Origin: an uncultured Oscillospiraceae bacterium
GTDB taxonomy: Bacteria; Bacillota; Clostridia; Oscillospirales; Oscillospiraceae
Reading direction: 5' to 3'
NCBI GenBank assembly: GCA_910587345.1
Contig: CAJUKH010000051.1
Location: 1 to 36,711, forward strand
Length of the DNA stretch: 36,711 bases
Part shown: positions 29,522 through 36,711 of the stretch, in pieces
Numbering within the stretch: position 1 is the stretch's first letter
How the letters are laid out: every line of letters starts with the position of its first letter
Position numbers and translations under genes: made by a program
The notes under the pieces: model-generated
Seen by the model: only the letters and a program-made list of their open reading frames with translations
The model's database searches: none
Told to the model about the DNA's origin: nothing

Positions 29522-32185
29522 ATGGACAGGCTCACCGTGGGCATTCTGGCCCATGTGGACGCGGGCAAGACCACCCTGTCCGAAGCCCTCCTCTACCGGG
29601 GGGGCGCTTTGCGGAAGCTCGGCCGGGTGGACCACGCCGACGCCTTTCTGGACACCGATACCTTAGAGCGGGAACGGGGCATCACCATCTTTTCCAAGCA
29701 GGCGGTGCTGCCACTGGAGAATGTGGAGCTGACCTTGCTGGACACCCCCGGCCATGTGGACTTTTCCGCCGAGGCCGAGCGGGCGCTGGCCGTGCTGGAC
29801 TGCGCCATTCTGGTCATCTCCGGTCCCGACGGCCCCCAGGGCCACACCCTGACCCTTTGGGAGCTGTTAAAGCGCCACAACGTCCCCACCTTTCTCTTCC
29901 TCAACAAAATGGACCAGCCCGTGGACCGCTCCGCCCTGCTGCAAAAGCTGAAAATCAGCCTTTCCGATACCCTTCTGGACTTTTCCCGTCTGGGGAAGGA
30001 GGATTTCTGGGAGGAGGCCGCCTTGGGGGACGAAGCGGCGCTGGAGGAATATATGGCAGCAGGCTCCCTCTCTGACGATACCCTCCGCCGCCTTGTGGCG
30101 GAGAGAAGGCTTTTCCCCTGCCTTTTTGGCTCGGCCTTGAAGGTGGAGGGGGTGGAGGAACTGCTTTCCGCCCTTCGCCGTTTTGCCCCACGGCCCCGGC
30201 GGGGGGAGGCCTTTGCCGCCCGGGTCTTTAAGATCACCCGGGACCCCCAGGGGGTGCGGCTGACCCATATCAAGCTGACCGGCGGCAGTCTGCGGGTGAA
30301 AGCGGTCCTTCCCGAAACGGGGGAGAAAGTGGACCAGATCCGCATCTATTCCGGCGCCCGGTTCATTGCCCCGGAAATGGTCGAGGTGGGGACGGTCTGT
30401 GCCCTCACCGGCCTGAACGCCACCTATCCCGGTCAGGCGCTGGGGGCGGAAGGCCCCTGGGCGCCCCCGGTGCTGGAGCCGGCCCTGGCCTACCAACTCC
30501 TTCTCCCCGAAGGGACCGACCCCCATACCGTGCTGCCCAGGCTGCGGCTGCTGGCCGAGGAGGACCCCCAGCTCCATCTGGAGTGGAATGAAGCCCTGGG
30601 CACCATCCATCTGCGGCTTATGGGGGAGGTCCAGGCCGAGATATTGAAGCGGGTCATTGCCGACCGGTTCGGTCTGGTGGTGGAGTTCGGCCCCGGCGAC
30701 GTGGTCTATGCCGAGACCATCGCCGAAGCGGTGGAGGGGGTGGGCCACTTTGAACCCCTGCGCCACTATGCCGAGGTCCACCTGCTGTTGGAACCCCTGC
30801 CCCTTGGCAGCGGGCTTCAATTTGCCACCGCCCTGTCCGAAGACCAGCTGGAGGGCAACTGGCAGCGGCTCATTTTGACCCATCTGGCCGAAAAGACCCA
30901 CCGGGGGGTGCTCACCGGCTCCCCCATCACCGATATGAAGCTGACCCTGGTGGCAGGGCGGGCCCATGAAAAGCACACCGAAGGGGGCGACTTCCGGCAA
31001 GCCACCTACCGGGCGGTGCGCCAGGGGCTGATGAAAGCGGAAAGCGTTCTGCTGGAACCATGGTACGACTTCCGGCTGGAGGTCCCCACCCCCAGTCTGG
31101 GCCGGGCCTTGTCCGAGCTTCAGCGGATGGGCTGTGAGGTCGAGGCTCCCCAGACCGTGGGGGAGGACACCATCCTCACCGGCGGCGGCCCGGTGGCCCA
31201 GCTGCGGGATTATGCCGCCGAGGTGGCCGCCTACACCAAGGGCATGGGACGGCTCACCTGCACCCCCGGCGGCTACCGCCCCTGCCCCGAGCAGGAAAAG
31301 ATCGTAGCCCAGCTGGGGTACGACGCCCAGCGGGACACCGAGAACCCCACCGGATCGGTGTTTTGCTCCCACGGGGCAGGTCACCCGGTGGCCTGGGACG
31401 AGGTGGAGCAATATATGCACCTGCCGGCCCTGAAGCCGGAAGAAACTCCAGAAGGGCGGCAGGGTGGGGGCGCTCCGCACCGCACCCTTTCCCCCTCCCG
31501 CCGCGCCTCTGTCTCCACCACCTTGGAGGAGGACAAGGAGCTGAAAGCCATCTTCGAGCGGACCTATGGCGCCGTAAAGCCCCGTGCCTTTCAGCCGCCC
31601 CCCAAGCCCCGGCGCACCAGCCTTTCCGACGGCCCACGTTCCGTCCCCGACGCCCCCCGAGGGCCGGAATATCTGCTGGTGGACGGCTATAACATCATCT
31701 TCGCCTGGGAGGAGCTGAAGGCCATGGCGAAGGACAACGTGGACGGAGCCAGAAAACGGCTGATGGACATCCTCAGCAACTATCAGGGCTACCGGAAAAA
31801 CCGGGTCATTCTGGTTTTTGACGCCTACAAGGTCCCCCAGGGCACCGGCTCGGTGGAAAAGTATCACAATATCCATGTGGTCTACACCAAAGAGGCCGAG
31901 ACGGCCGACAGCTATATCGAAAAGGCCAGCTATCAGCTTTCCAGAGAGGGGGGCAGGGTCCGGGTGGCCACCTCGGACGCCGCCGAGCAGTTCATCATTT
32001 TGGGCCACGGCGCCCTCCGTCTCTCCGCCCAGGATCTGCGGGACGAGGTGGAACAGACCCGCCGGGAGATGGAGACCATCATCCGGAAAAACAATTCCCA
32101 ACTGCCCAGAAGCCCCATGAAAGAGGCCATGCGGCGGGCAGAGGAGGAGAAGGAGGGCAGGGAAGGCGAGGGGTCGGACCGCTGA
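29522..32185 (+). CDS. TetM/EF-G-like GTPase fused to a C-terminal NYN (YacP/Rae1-like) RNase domain
   Basis: An 887-residue protein; TetM-type proteins have about 640. Residues 1-225 are the GTPase: P-loop AHVDAGKTT at 10-18, ERERGITI switch I, DTPGH, NKMD. Domains II-V follow to about residue 640, with the EF-G-like segments EVQAEILKRVIADRFGLVVEFG and EPWYDFRLEVPTPSLGRALSELQRMG. A Pro/Ser/Arg-rich linker (640-714) leads to a NYN/PIN-like domain (716-870): YLLVDGYNIIFAWEEL, VILVFDAYKVP, KEAETADSYIEKA, VRVATSDAAEQFII, with the acidic residues near 720, 766, 796 and 819. Family knowledge: TetM-like factors enter the ribosomal A site; B. subtilis Rae1 cuts mRNA there. The fusion suggests a GTP-dependent ribosome-bound ribonuclease; tetracycline protection is not implied. 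Confidence 0.88.
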   Translation: MDRLTVGILAHVDAGKTTLSEALLYRGGALRKLGRVDHADAFLDTDTLERERGITIFSKQAVLPLENVELTLLDTPGHVDFSAEAERALAVLDCAILVISGPDGPQGHTLTLWELLKRHNVPTFLFLNKMDQPVDRSALLQKLKISLSDTLLDFSRLGKEDFWEEAALGDEAALEEYMAAGSLSDDTLRRLVAERRLFPCLFGSALKVEGVEELLSALRRFAPRPRRGEAFAARVFKITRDPQGVRLTHIKLTGGSLRVKAVLPETGEKVDQIRIYSGARFIAPEMVEVGTVCALTGLNATYPGQALGAEGPWAPPVLEPALAYQLLLPEGTDPHTVLPRLRLLAEEDPQLHLEWNEALGTIHLRLMGEVQAEILKRVIADRFGLVVEFGPGDVVYAETIAEAVEGVGHFEPLRHYAEVHLLLEPLPLGSGLQFATALSEDQLEGNWQRLILTHLAEKTHRGVLTGSPITDMKLTLVAGRAHEKHTEGGDFRQATYRAVRQGLMKAESVLLEPWYDFRLEVPTPSLGRALSELQRMGCEVEAPQTVGEDTILTGGGPVAQLRDYAAEVAAYTKGMGRLTCTPGGYRPCPEQEKIVAQLGYDAQRDTENPTGSVFCSHGAGHPVAWDEVEQYMHLPALKPEETPEGRQGGGAPHRTLSPSRRASVSTTLEEDKELKAIFERTYGAVKPRAFQPPPKPRRTSLSDGPRSVPDAPRGPEYLLVDGYNIIFAWEELKAMAKDNVDGARKRLMDILSNYQGYRKNRVILVFDAYKVPQGTGSVEKYHNIHVVYTKEAETADSYIEKASYQLSREGGRVRVATSDAAEQFIILGHGALRLSAQDLRDEVEQTRREMETIIRKNNSQLPRSPMKEAMRRAEEEKEGREGEGSDR

Positions 32186-32304
32186 TACGGGTTTATGGCC
32201 GCCCCCTTCCGGGTGCCCTGAATGGTTGATTCTCCTTCTACCTCTGTCTCCCAAGGGGGAAAAGTGGGATGTTTGGGCACAACGAAGGAAAATTTTTTGA
32301 AAAA

Positions 32305-32350
32305 GTTGTGAAACAAATTCGACTTTATTTGGTTATTTTTGTTTCACAAC
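32305..32350. repeat. Inverted repeat in front of the Fic-like gene, copy 1
   Basis: GTTGTGAAAC (32305-32314) and its exact inverse GTTTCACAAC (32341-32350), 26 nt apart. The right arm abuts a TATGAT -10 box (32351-32356; possible -35 TTGGTT at 32329), so a protein bound here would block transcription. A second copy follows the gene at 33297-33341. The 32186-32304 gap holds nothing else recognised. Confidence 0.7.
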
Positions 32351-32391
32351 TATGATATACTTTTTTGCTATACAATTATATTTTTGAGACC

Positions 32392-33303
32392 ATGGATATG
32401 GTTTCCCAAAAGAAAAGCCTTGAAAAGCAGCTCAATGACCTCCTTTGGGGTTCAGTGGAAATTCGAGAGGTTAAGGGGGGACAATATATTTATCTCCACA
32501 AGAGAATCAACGGAATGAGCCGAACCGTTTATGTAGGTGAGTTCAGCGAACCGCTGCACAACCAGATTCTCAAAAACAATATGACCGCAAAGGCGTTAAA
32601 AAAGCAGCTCAGGGCCATTACTTTCAAATTAAAACAAAACGGATATACAGACGCTTCGCTGTCCGAAGCCGTACGGCTCAACATTGATTTCGCCAAGCGC
32701 AACATGGTGGATACCATCTATAAGCAGGCTGTGTTAGAAGGGGTTGCCGTAACTTTCCTTGACATAGAAACCATTATTGAAGGCGGTAAAGTCAACAATG
32801 TTTCGGCAGATGATGTGCAAAAAATCAACAACTTAAAACACGCATGGCAGCTCATTCTGGACGAGGGTGTTATCACTTCTCCATCTGACTATAACCTGCT
32901 GCGCCTCATTAACAAATTGGTAGAAGAAGGCTTTTACTACAATGCCGGGTCCCTTAGAATCGTGCCAGTTTTTATCGGCGAAACCAAATGGAAGCCTGAA
33001 TTGCCGATTGAACGCCTTGTCAAGGAGCAGCTGGCAGAGATACTGGCCATAGAGGATGTCTACGAACGCGCCGTTCGGGCATTGCTGTTTGTGACCAAAA
33101 AGCAGCTTTTTATTGATGGGAATAAACGAACCTCTGTCATTTTTGCCAATCACATTCTAATTTCCAATGGTGCGGGACTTATTGTCATTCCAGAAGAGCA
33201 AGTCTCTGAATACAAGCGGTTATTGATTCGTTACTATGAATCGGAAGAGGAGATACAAGCCATCCGGCAATTTCTTTTCGAGGTCTGTTTGATTAAGTTG
33301 TGA
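32392..33303 (+). CDS. Fic-like protein with Gln in place of the catalytic His
   Basis: A 303-residue protein. The C-terminal half is a Fic fold: IYERAVRALLF-type helix (VYERAVRALLFVTKKQ), then the active-site loop QLFIDGNKRTSVIFAN at residues 238-253. The canonical motif is H-P-F-x-D/E-G-N-K-R-T; here Gln238 and Leu239 replace His-Pro, while the anion-hole GNKRT is complete. Fic enzymes transfer AMP or another phosphate-linked group using that His, so this one is inactive or uses altered chemistry. The N-terminal 100 residues (VKGGQYIYLHKRINGMSRTVYVGEF) look like a nucleic-acid- or partner-binding module. ATG at 32392 has weak GAGA only. Much more AT-rich than its neighbours. Confidence 0.8.
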   Translation: MDMVSQKKSLEKQLNDLLWGSVEIREVKGGQYIYLHKRINGMSRTVYVGEFSEPLHNQILKNNMTAKALKKQLRAITFKLKQNGYTDASLSEAVRLNIDFAKRNMVDTIYKQAVLEGVAVTFLDIETIIEGGKVNNVSADDVQKINNLKHAWQLILDEGVITSPSDYNLLRLINKLVEEGFYYNAGSLRIVPVFIGETKWKPELPIERLVKEQLAEILAIEDVYERAVRALLFVTKKQLFIDGNKRTSVIFANHILISNGAGLIVIPEEQVSEYKRLLIRYYESEEEIQAIRQFLFEVCLIKL

Positions 33304-33341
33304 AACATTTTTGTCTGTTTTTCTTGATTTTGTTTCACAAT
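33297..33341. repeat. Inverted repeat behind the Fic-like gene, copy 2
   Basis: GTTGTGAAAC (33297-33306) and GTTTCACAA (33332-33340), arms as in copy 1 with nearly the same spacing. The left arm includes the last Leu codon and the TGA stop of the gene. Confidence 0.7.
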
Positions 33342-33357
33342 TTTGGCTGTAAAGCAA

Positions 33358-33398
33358 CCCCGGGCATTGGCACTTCTGTGCCAATGCCCGGGGTTTTT
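33358..33398. terminator. Bidirectional terminator between fic-like and GNAT genes
   Basis: A perfect 16-bp stem (33358-33373 with 33378-33393), TTCT loop, T run on the + strand. Confidence 0.88.
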
Positions 33399-33407
33399 CG
33401 TTTTGTC

Positions 33408-33908
33408 TCAGGCGGGGAACTCGTAAAAGGCCCGCTCGTCGTTTTCCTTGACCAGGATGCCGCCGCAGGCCTCGGCGGTGCGGCGGGAGGGGATGTTGTT
33501 CAGCCACACGGTCACCAGCAAATTCTCGGTGATGCCCATGGCTCGGGCCTGGGCAATGAGCAGGCGAAGGAGCTCTTTGCCGTAGCCCTTGCCCCGGTAA
33601 GGCTTGGCAATGGCGTAGCCGATGTGGCCGCCGCTCTCCCGCAAGGCATTGGTGAGCCGGTGGCGCAGGTTGCCCTGGCCGATGGGGGTATCCCCGTCCA
33701 TGAGCCAGAAGGTGCTGGAGGGGACCATCCAGTCTTCCAGCCCAATGCCCTGGGCCATGTTCACCTTTTCGGCAATGTGGGCGGGAAACTCCTCGTAGGG
33801 CAGGTCCTTAACCCCATTCATAAAGCCGTTGTCGTTGGCCTCGATTTGCTGGAGCATGTCATAGACGGCCTTGCCGTCGGTGAGGGACACGGGTTTCAAT
33901 GTCAGCAT
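33408..33908 (-). CDS. GNAT N-acetyltransferase
   Basis: A 166-residue single GNAT domain. HIGYAIAKPYRGKGYGKELLRLLIAQA (about residues 95-121) contains the acetyl-CoA R-G-K-G-Y-G loop, and LLVTVWLNNIPSRRTAEACGG carries the usual Asn-x-x-S...A-x-x-x-G signature. Substrate unknown. The ATG at 33908 follows AAAGGAAGAG. It lies downstream of pnp on the same strand but behind the pnp terminator, so it is read by leakage or by an unseen promoter. Confidence 0.88.
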   Translation of the reverse strand: MLTLKPVSLTDGKAVYDMLQQIEANDNGFMNGVKDLPYEEFPAHIAEKVNMAQGIGLEDWMVPSSTFWLMDGDTPIGQGNLRHRLTNALRESGGHIGYAIAKPYRGKGYGKELLRLLIAQARAMGITENLLVTVWLNNIPSRRTAEACGGILVKENDERAFYEFPA

Positions 33909-33930
33909 TTTTCTCTTCCTTTCTCAGACA

Positions 33931-33967
33931 AAAAGGCGGGGGAGCATTCCAAGGATGCTCCCCCGCC
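33931..33967 (-). terminator. Terminator of pnp
   Basis: A 13-bp stem (33935-33947 with 33955-33967), followed on the - strand by TTTTTG. Confidence 0.85.
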
Positions 33968-33982
33968 CTTGCGTTTTGGTGT

Positions 33983-36124
33983 TTACTTCTTCAGCCCGGG
34001 GTTCTGCTCCATCTCCCGCAGAGCGTCCTTGTAGGACAGGTTCACACGGCCCTTCTCGTCGATCTCGGTGACCTTCACCCAAATCATGTCGCCGATGTTC
34101 ACCACATCCTCGCACTTCTCCACCCGCCGCTCGGACAGCTTGGAGATGTGGACCATGCCGTCTTTGCCGGGGGCCAGCTCCACAAAGGCACCGAAGGGCA
34201 TGATGCGGACCACCTTGCCGTAGTACAGCTGCCCCACCTCGGGGACAAAGACGATGGTCTCGATCATCTTCCTGGCCACCTCGCAGGCCTCGGCGTTGGG
34301 GGAGGCGATGTGGATGGTGCCATCCTCCTCGATGTCGATCTGGGCGCCCGACTCGGCGGTGATCTTCTGGATCACGCTGCCGCCCTTGCCGATCACGTCC
34401 CGGATATTGTCCACATTGATGTGCATGGTCAGCATCTTGGGGGCATACTTGCTCACCTCGGGACGAGGCTTGTCGATGCAGGGAAGCATGATCTCGTCCA
34501 GAATGGCATACCGGGCGTCACGGGTGATGTCCAGCGCCTCCTTGATGATGGCGTGGCTCAGACCGTCGTTCTTAATGTCCATCTGGATGGCGGTGATGCC
34601 GGCCTTGGTGCCGGCCACCTTGAAGTCCATCTCGCCGTGGAAGTCCTCCACACCCTGGATGTCGATGAAGGTGGTAAATCCGCCGTCATCGTCCTGAATC
34701 AGACCACAGGAGATGCCGGCCACAGGGGCGGAGATGGGCACACCGGCGTCCATCAGGGCCAGAGTGGAGCCGCAGATGGAACCCTGAGAGGTGGAGCCGT
34801 TGGAGGAGAGGACCTCGCTCACCACCCGGATGGCATAGGGGAAATCCTCGGCGGAGGGGATAACGGGTTCCAAAGCCCGCTCGGCCAGAGCGCCGTGGCC
34901 CTTCTCCCGGCGGTTGACACTCCGAGCGCCCCGGGCCTCACCGGTGGAGTAGGCGGGGAAGTTGTAGTGGTGCATATACCGCTTCTCCTCCTCCTCCCAA
35001 ATGGTATCCAGCTTCTGGGAAGCGGAGAGGGTGTTCAGTGTGCAGACGCTGAGGACCTGGGTTTGTCCCCGGGTGAAGAGGCCGGAGCCGTGGACCCGGG
35101 GCAGAACCCCCACCTCGGCGCCCAGAGGACGGATCTCGTTCTTCTGACGGCCATCCACCCGGTGGCCCTCCAGCAGCCACTGCTTCACGATCTTCTTCTG
35201 GAACTTGTAGGTGATCTCCTCCAGGAACTGGTCCATATCGGGGTGATCTTCCAGGTACTTCTCGTGCCACTTCTCGATCATGGCATTCCAGCGGTCCTCC
35301 CGGATATTCTTGTCGTCGGTGTCCATGGCGGCCTTGGCCTCGTCCATGAAGTCGGCGGTGATCTTGTCAAACAGCTCCTGATCAAAGGCGGCGTGGTCGT
35401 AGGTCATTTTCTCCTTGCCGATCTCGCTGACCATGGTGTTGATAAGGCTGACCTGCTTCTGGATCTCCTCGTGAGCCTTGACGATGGCGTCGTACATGAT
35501 GTCGTCGGGCAGCTCCTTGGCGCCGGCCTCGATCATGATGACCTTCTGGGCAGTGGCGGCCACAGTCAAATCCAGCTTGGAAGCGTGCTTCTGCTCCTGA
35601 TCGGGGTTATAGACGATCTGGCCGTCCACATAGCCCATCTCCAGGCAGCCGATGGGACCAGCCCAGGGGATGTTGGAGATGGCCAGACAGGCGGACACGC
35701 CGATCATGGCGGTGACCTCGGGAGAGCAGTCCCGGTCCAGGCTCATAACGGTGCAGGTACACACCACATCGTTGCGGAAGTCATAGGGGAACAAAGGCCG
35801 GATGGACCGGTCGATGACACGGCTGGCCAGCACGGCGGGCAGGGAGGGCTGCCCCTCCCGGCGCAGGAAGGAGCCGGGGATGCGGCCTACGGCGTACAGC
35901 TTCTCCTCAAAATCCACGCTGAGGGGGAAGAAATCCACCCCGTCCCGGGGGCGGGGAGCGGCGGTGACGGCCACCATAACGGTGGTCTCGCCATAGCTGA
36001 CCAAAGCCGAGGCCGAGGCCAGCTCGGCCACCTTGCCCACGTTGATCTTCAGGGGCCGGCCGCACAGGTCCATCTCATAGGTACGCTCATTTGGGAATTC
36101 TTTGCGGGTAATAATGGTTGACAT
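33983..36124 (-). CDS. pnp: Polyribonucleotide nucleotidyltransferase (PNPase)
   Basis: A 713-residue protein, full family length. Order of domains: first RNase PH-like core (GRPLKINVGKVAELASASALVSYGETTVMVAVTAA; residues about 10-145), helical linker, second RNase PH core (about 325-465; GSGLFTRGQTQVLSVCTL; SNGSTSQGSICGSTLALMDAGVPI, catalytic DIQGVEDFHGEMDFKVAGT), KH domain (about 555-615; IRDVIGKGGSVIQKI), and S1 domain (about 620-695; GQLYYGKVVRIMPFGAFVELAPGKDGMVHISKL). It degrades RNA 3'-5' with phosphate. AAAAGGAGGAC precedes the ATG. The long inverted repeat upstream lies in its leader. Confidence 0.98.
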   Translation of the reverse strand: MSTIITRKEFPNERTYEMDLCGRPLKINVGKVAELASASALVSYGETTVMVAVTAAPRPRDGVDFFPLSVDFEEKLYAVGRIPGSFLRREGQPSLPAVLASRVIDRSIRPLFPYDFRNDVVCTCTVMSLDRDCSPEVTAMIGVSACLAISNIPWAGPIGCLEMGYVDGQIVYNPDQEQKHASKLDLTVAATAQKVIMIEAGAKELPDDIMYDAIVKAHEEIQKQVSLINTMVSEIGKEKMTYDHAAFDQELFDKITADFMDEAKAAMDTDDKNIREDRWNAMIEKWHEKYLEDHPDMDQFLEEITYKFQKKIVKQWLLEGHRVDGRQKNEIRPLGAEVGVLPRVHGSGLFTRGQTQVLSVCTLNTLSASQKLDTIWEEEEKRYMHHYNFPAYSTGEARGARSVNRREKGHGALAERALEPVIPSAEDFPYAIRVVSEVLSSNGSTSQGSICGSTLALMDAGVPISAPVAGISCGLIQDDDGGFTTFIDIQGVEDFHGEMDFKVAGTKAGITAIQMDIKNDGLSHAIIKEALDITRDARYAILDEIMLPCIDKPRPEVSKYAPKMLTMHINVDNIRDVIGKGGSVIQKITAESGAQIDIEEDGTIHIASPNAEACEVARKMIETIVFVPEVGQLYYGKVVRIMPFGAFVELAPGKDGMVHISKLSERRVEKCEDVVNIGDMIWVKVTEIDEKGRVNLSYKDALREMEQNPGLKK

Positions 36125-36162
36125 AATTTTGTCCTCCTTTTCTTTGCCCCGCTTTCTCCCGT

Positions 36163-36326
36163 TTTAGCACTTGGATTTGGGCCCGAATGGGGGGTGGGTC
36201 ACGGAGTTGAGCCAGGGGGATGGCTGGCGGCGGGGCCGGGGGAGGTCCCTTTCTGCCGCCTGTCCGTGGGTCGCCCCGGGGGAGGGGCGTGGGGTGGGCC
36301 ATTCGGACCCAAATCCAACTGCTAAA
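36163..36326 (-). repeat. Long inverted repeat in the pnp leader
   Basis: Arms 36163-36190 and 36299-36326 are complementary in 26 of 28 positions, with 108 bp of G-rich DNA (on the + strand) between. On the pnp mRNA it would fold into a large hairpin about 40 nt before the start codon. No gene is seen in 36125-36355. Confidence 0.75.
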
Positions 36327-36355
36327 TCAGGGGGGCGGGGGCGTTGTATGATACG

Positions 36356-36387
36356 AAAAGGGGCGATACGGTTTCCCGTATCGCCCC
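36356..36387 (-). terminator. Terminator upstream of the pnp leader
   Basis: A perfect 12-bp stem GGGGCGATACGG (36360-36371) with its complement (36376-36387), followed on the - strand by TTTTCG. It would end the gene upstream of pnp, outside the window. Confidence 0.75.
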
Positions 36388-36434
36388 ATCACGCACGGGC
36401 TGTCATGCTGCGGACAGGAACTGGCCGGTCGGTC

Positions 36435-36621
36435 GTCTCTCCGCGCTTCTCGCTGTCATGCTGCGAGCCAGGCTGACCGCATAAGTTCTAAGCCGTCCGA
36501 CTCCGCAAAACGTCCGCCGGGGCTTTTGTCCCTCTGGCCGTTTTGCTGCGCTCCCGTCTTAGCCCTTTTGCAGCCCGTCTCTCCGCACTTCTCGCTGTCA
36601 TGCTGCGAGCCGGGCTGGCCG
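36435..36621. repeat. 45-bp direct repeats in non-coding DNA
   Basis: 36435-36479 and 36577-36621 match in 42 of 45 bases, 142 bp apart. The core GCTGTCATGCTGCG also occurs at 36399. No ribosome binding site or sensible frame is present between 36388 and 36711; the small frames are Arg/Ala-rich and look spurious. Confidence 0.65.
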
Positions 36622-36711
36622 TTCGGTCGCTTTCCCTTCGCTCCGGCTGGTCTCCGGGCCGCTTTGCGGCCCTTCGCTCGCCCTCGCTTCGGTCCAAGCT
36701 CCCTCACAGCC

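Noticed and set aside
29522..31440. Plain tetracycline-resistance call for the GTPase
   Set aside because: The TetM-specific domain IV loop sequence is not recognisable and the C-terminal nuclease domain points to another role.
29867..32254. Open frame of about 795 codons opposite the GTPase-NYN gene
   Set aside because: Shadow of a GC-rich coding gene; no family motifs, no ribosome binding site.
32308..33340. parS-like partition sites around the Fic-like gene
   Set aside because: Only half-sites (GTGAAACA) are present and they are separated by 26-27 nt, not joined into the parS palindrome; no parA/parB nearby.
33899..36121. Open frame of about 740 codons on the + strand opposite pnp
   Set aside because: It is rich in His, Gly, Leu and Val in the pattern produced by antisense reading of a GC-rich gene, and pnp is unmistakable on the - strand.
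1..36711. CRISPR array
   Set aside because: No series of short repeats with regular unique spacers was found; the repeats at the two ends are long and few.

Overview
The window looks like chromosomal DNA of a GC-rich, Gram-positive gut Clostridia, most likely of the Oscillospiraceae (Flavonifractor / Lawsonibacter / Intestinimonas type). The evidence is strong AGGAGG ribosome binding sites, GC-rich housekeeping genes with Firmicutes-type families (ECF-transporter S component, YwlG/UPF0340, DUF4367 anti-sigma, SLH-domain surface protein), and AT-richer islands carrying clostridial mobile genes. The species assignment is inference.

Layout. (1) 1-565: two tandem copies of a structured, probably non-coding RNA. 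(2) 582-9211: mostly GC-rich housekeeping genes: two GNAT acetyltransferases, a lipid kinase, an overlapping operon mnmG - lipoprotein - mnmA (tRNA wobble-uridine modification), an HD hydrolase, an MntP/YtaF-like membrane protein, a YwlG-like protein and an ECF S component. The word TTATGTAAAC occurs seven times here and nowhere else in the window. (3) 9358-14460: an AT-richer cassette of secreted proteins around an ECF-like sigma factor and its probable anti-sigma factor. Three promoters with one motif (TGCAAC, 17 nt, ACATA) sit in front of the three secreted-protein/anti-sigma operons. (4) 14483-18585: a MATE exporter behind an attenuator-like leader, an amidohydrolase-fold protein without its metal ligands, and an NSS-family symporter. 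(5) 18982-25361: a 6.3-kb genomic island that splits a tRNA-Arg(CCT). The 3' half of the tRNA is at the left edge, the 5' half at the right edge, and an intact second tRNA-Arg(CCT) lies directly downstream of the severed 5' half, where it could use the host tRNA promoter. The island holds an XRE regulator with divergent membrane proteins, a serine recombinase, fragments of a DUF3846 gene and of a tyrosine integrase fused at one junction, a short RNA unit, and a two-gene operon of a DUF3800 (RNase H-like) protein and a putative BECR-fold nuclease. A diverged copy of the integrase tail points to two successive insertions. (6) 25504-36124: a HAD phosphatase, a MerR regulator with a 19-bp-spacer promoter, an SLH/FG-GAP surface protein, a TetM/EF-G-like GTPase fused to a Rae1/YacP-like NYN ribonuclease domain, an AT-rich Fic-like gene framed by two copies of an inverted repeat, a GNAT protein and pnp. 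(7) 36125-36711: non-coding DNA with a long inverted repeat in the pnp leader, a terminator, and 45-bp direct repeats.

Most notable: the GTPase-NYN fusion, the DUF3800/BECR pair inside the tRNA-splitting island, the local sigma regulon, the tandem structured RNA, the framed Fic cassette, and the MATE leader. All names come from reading motifs; no database search was run.
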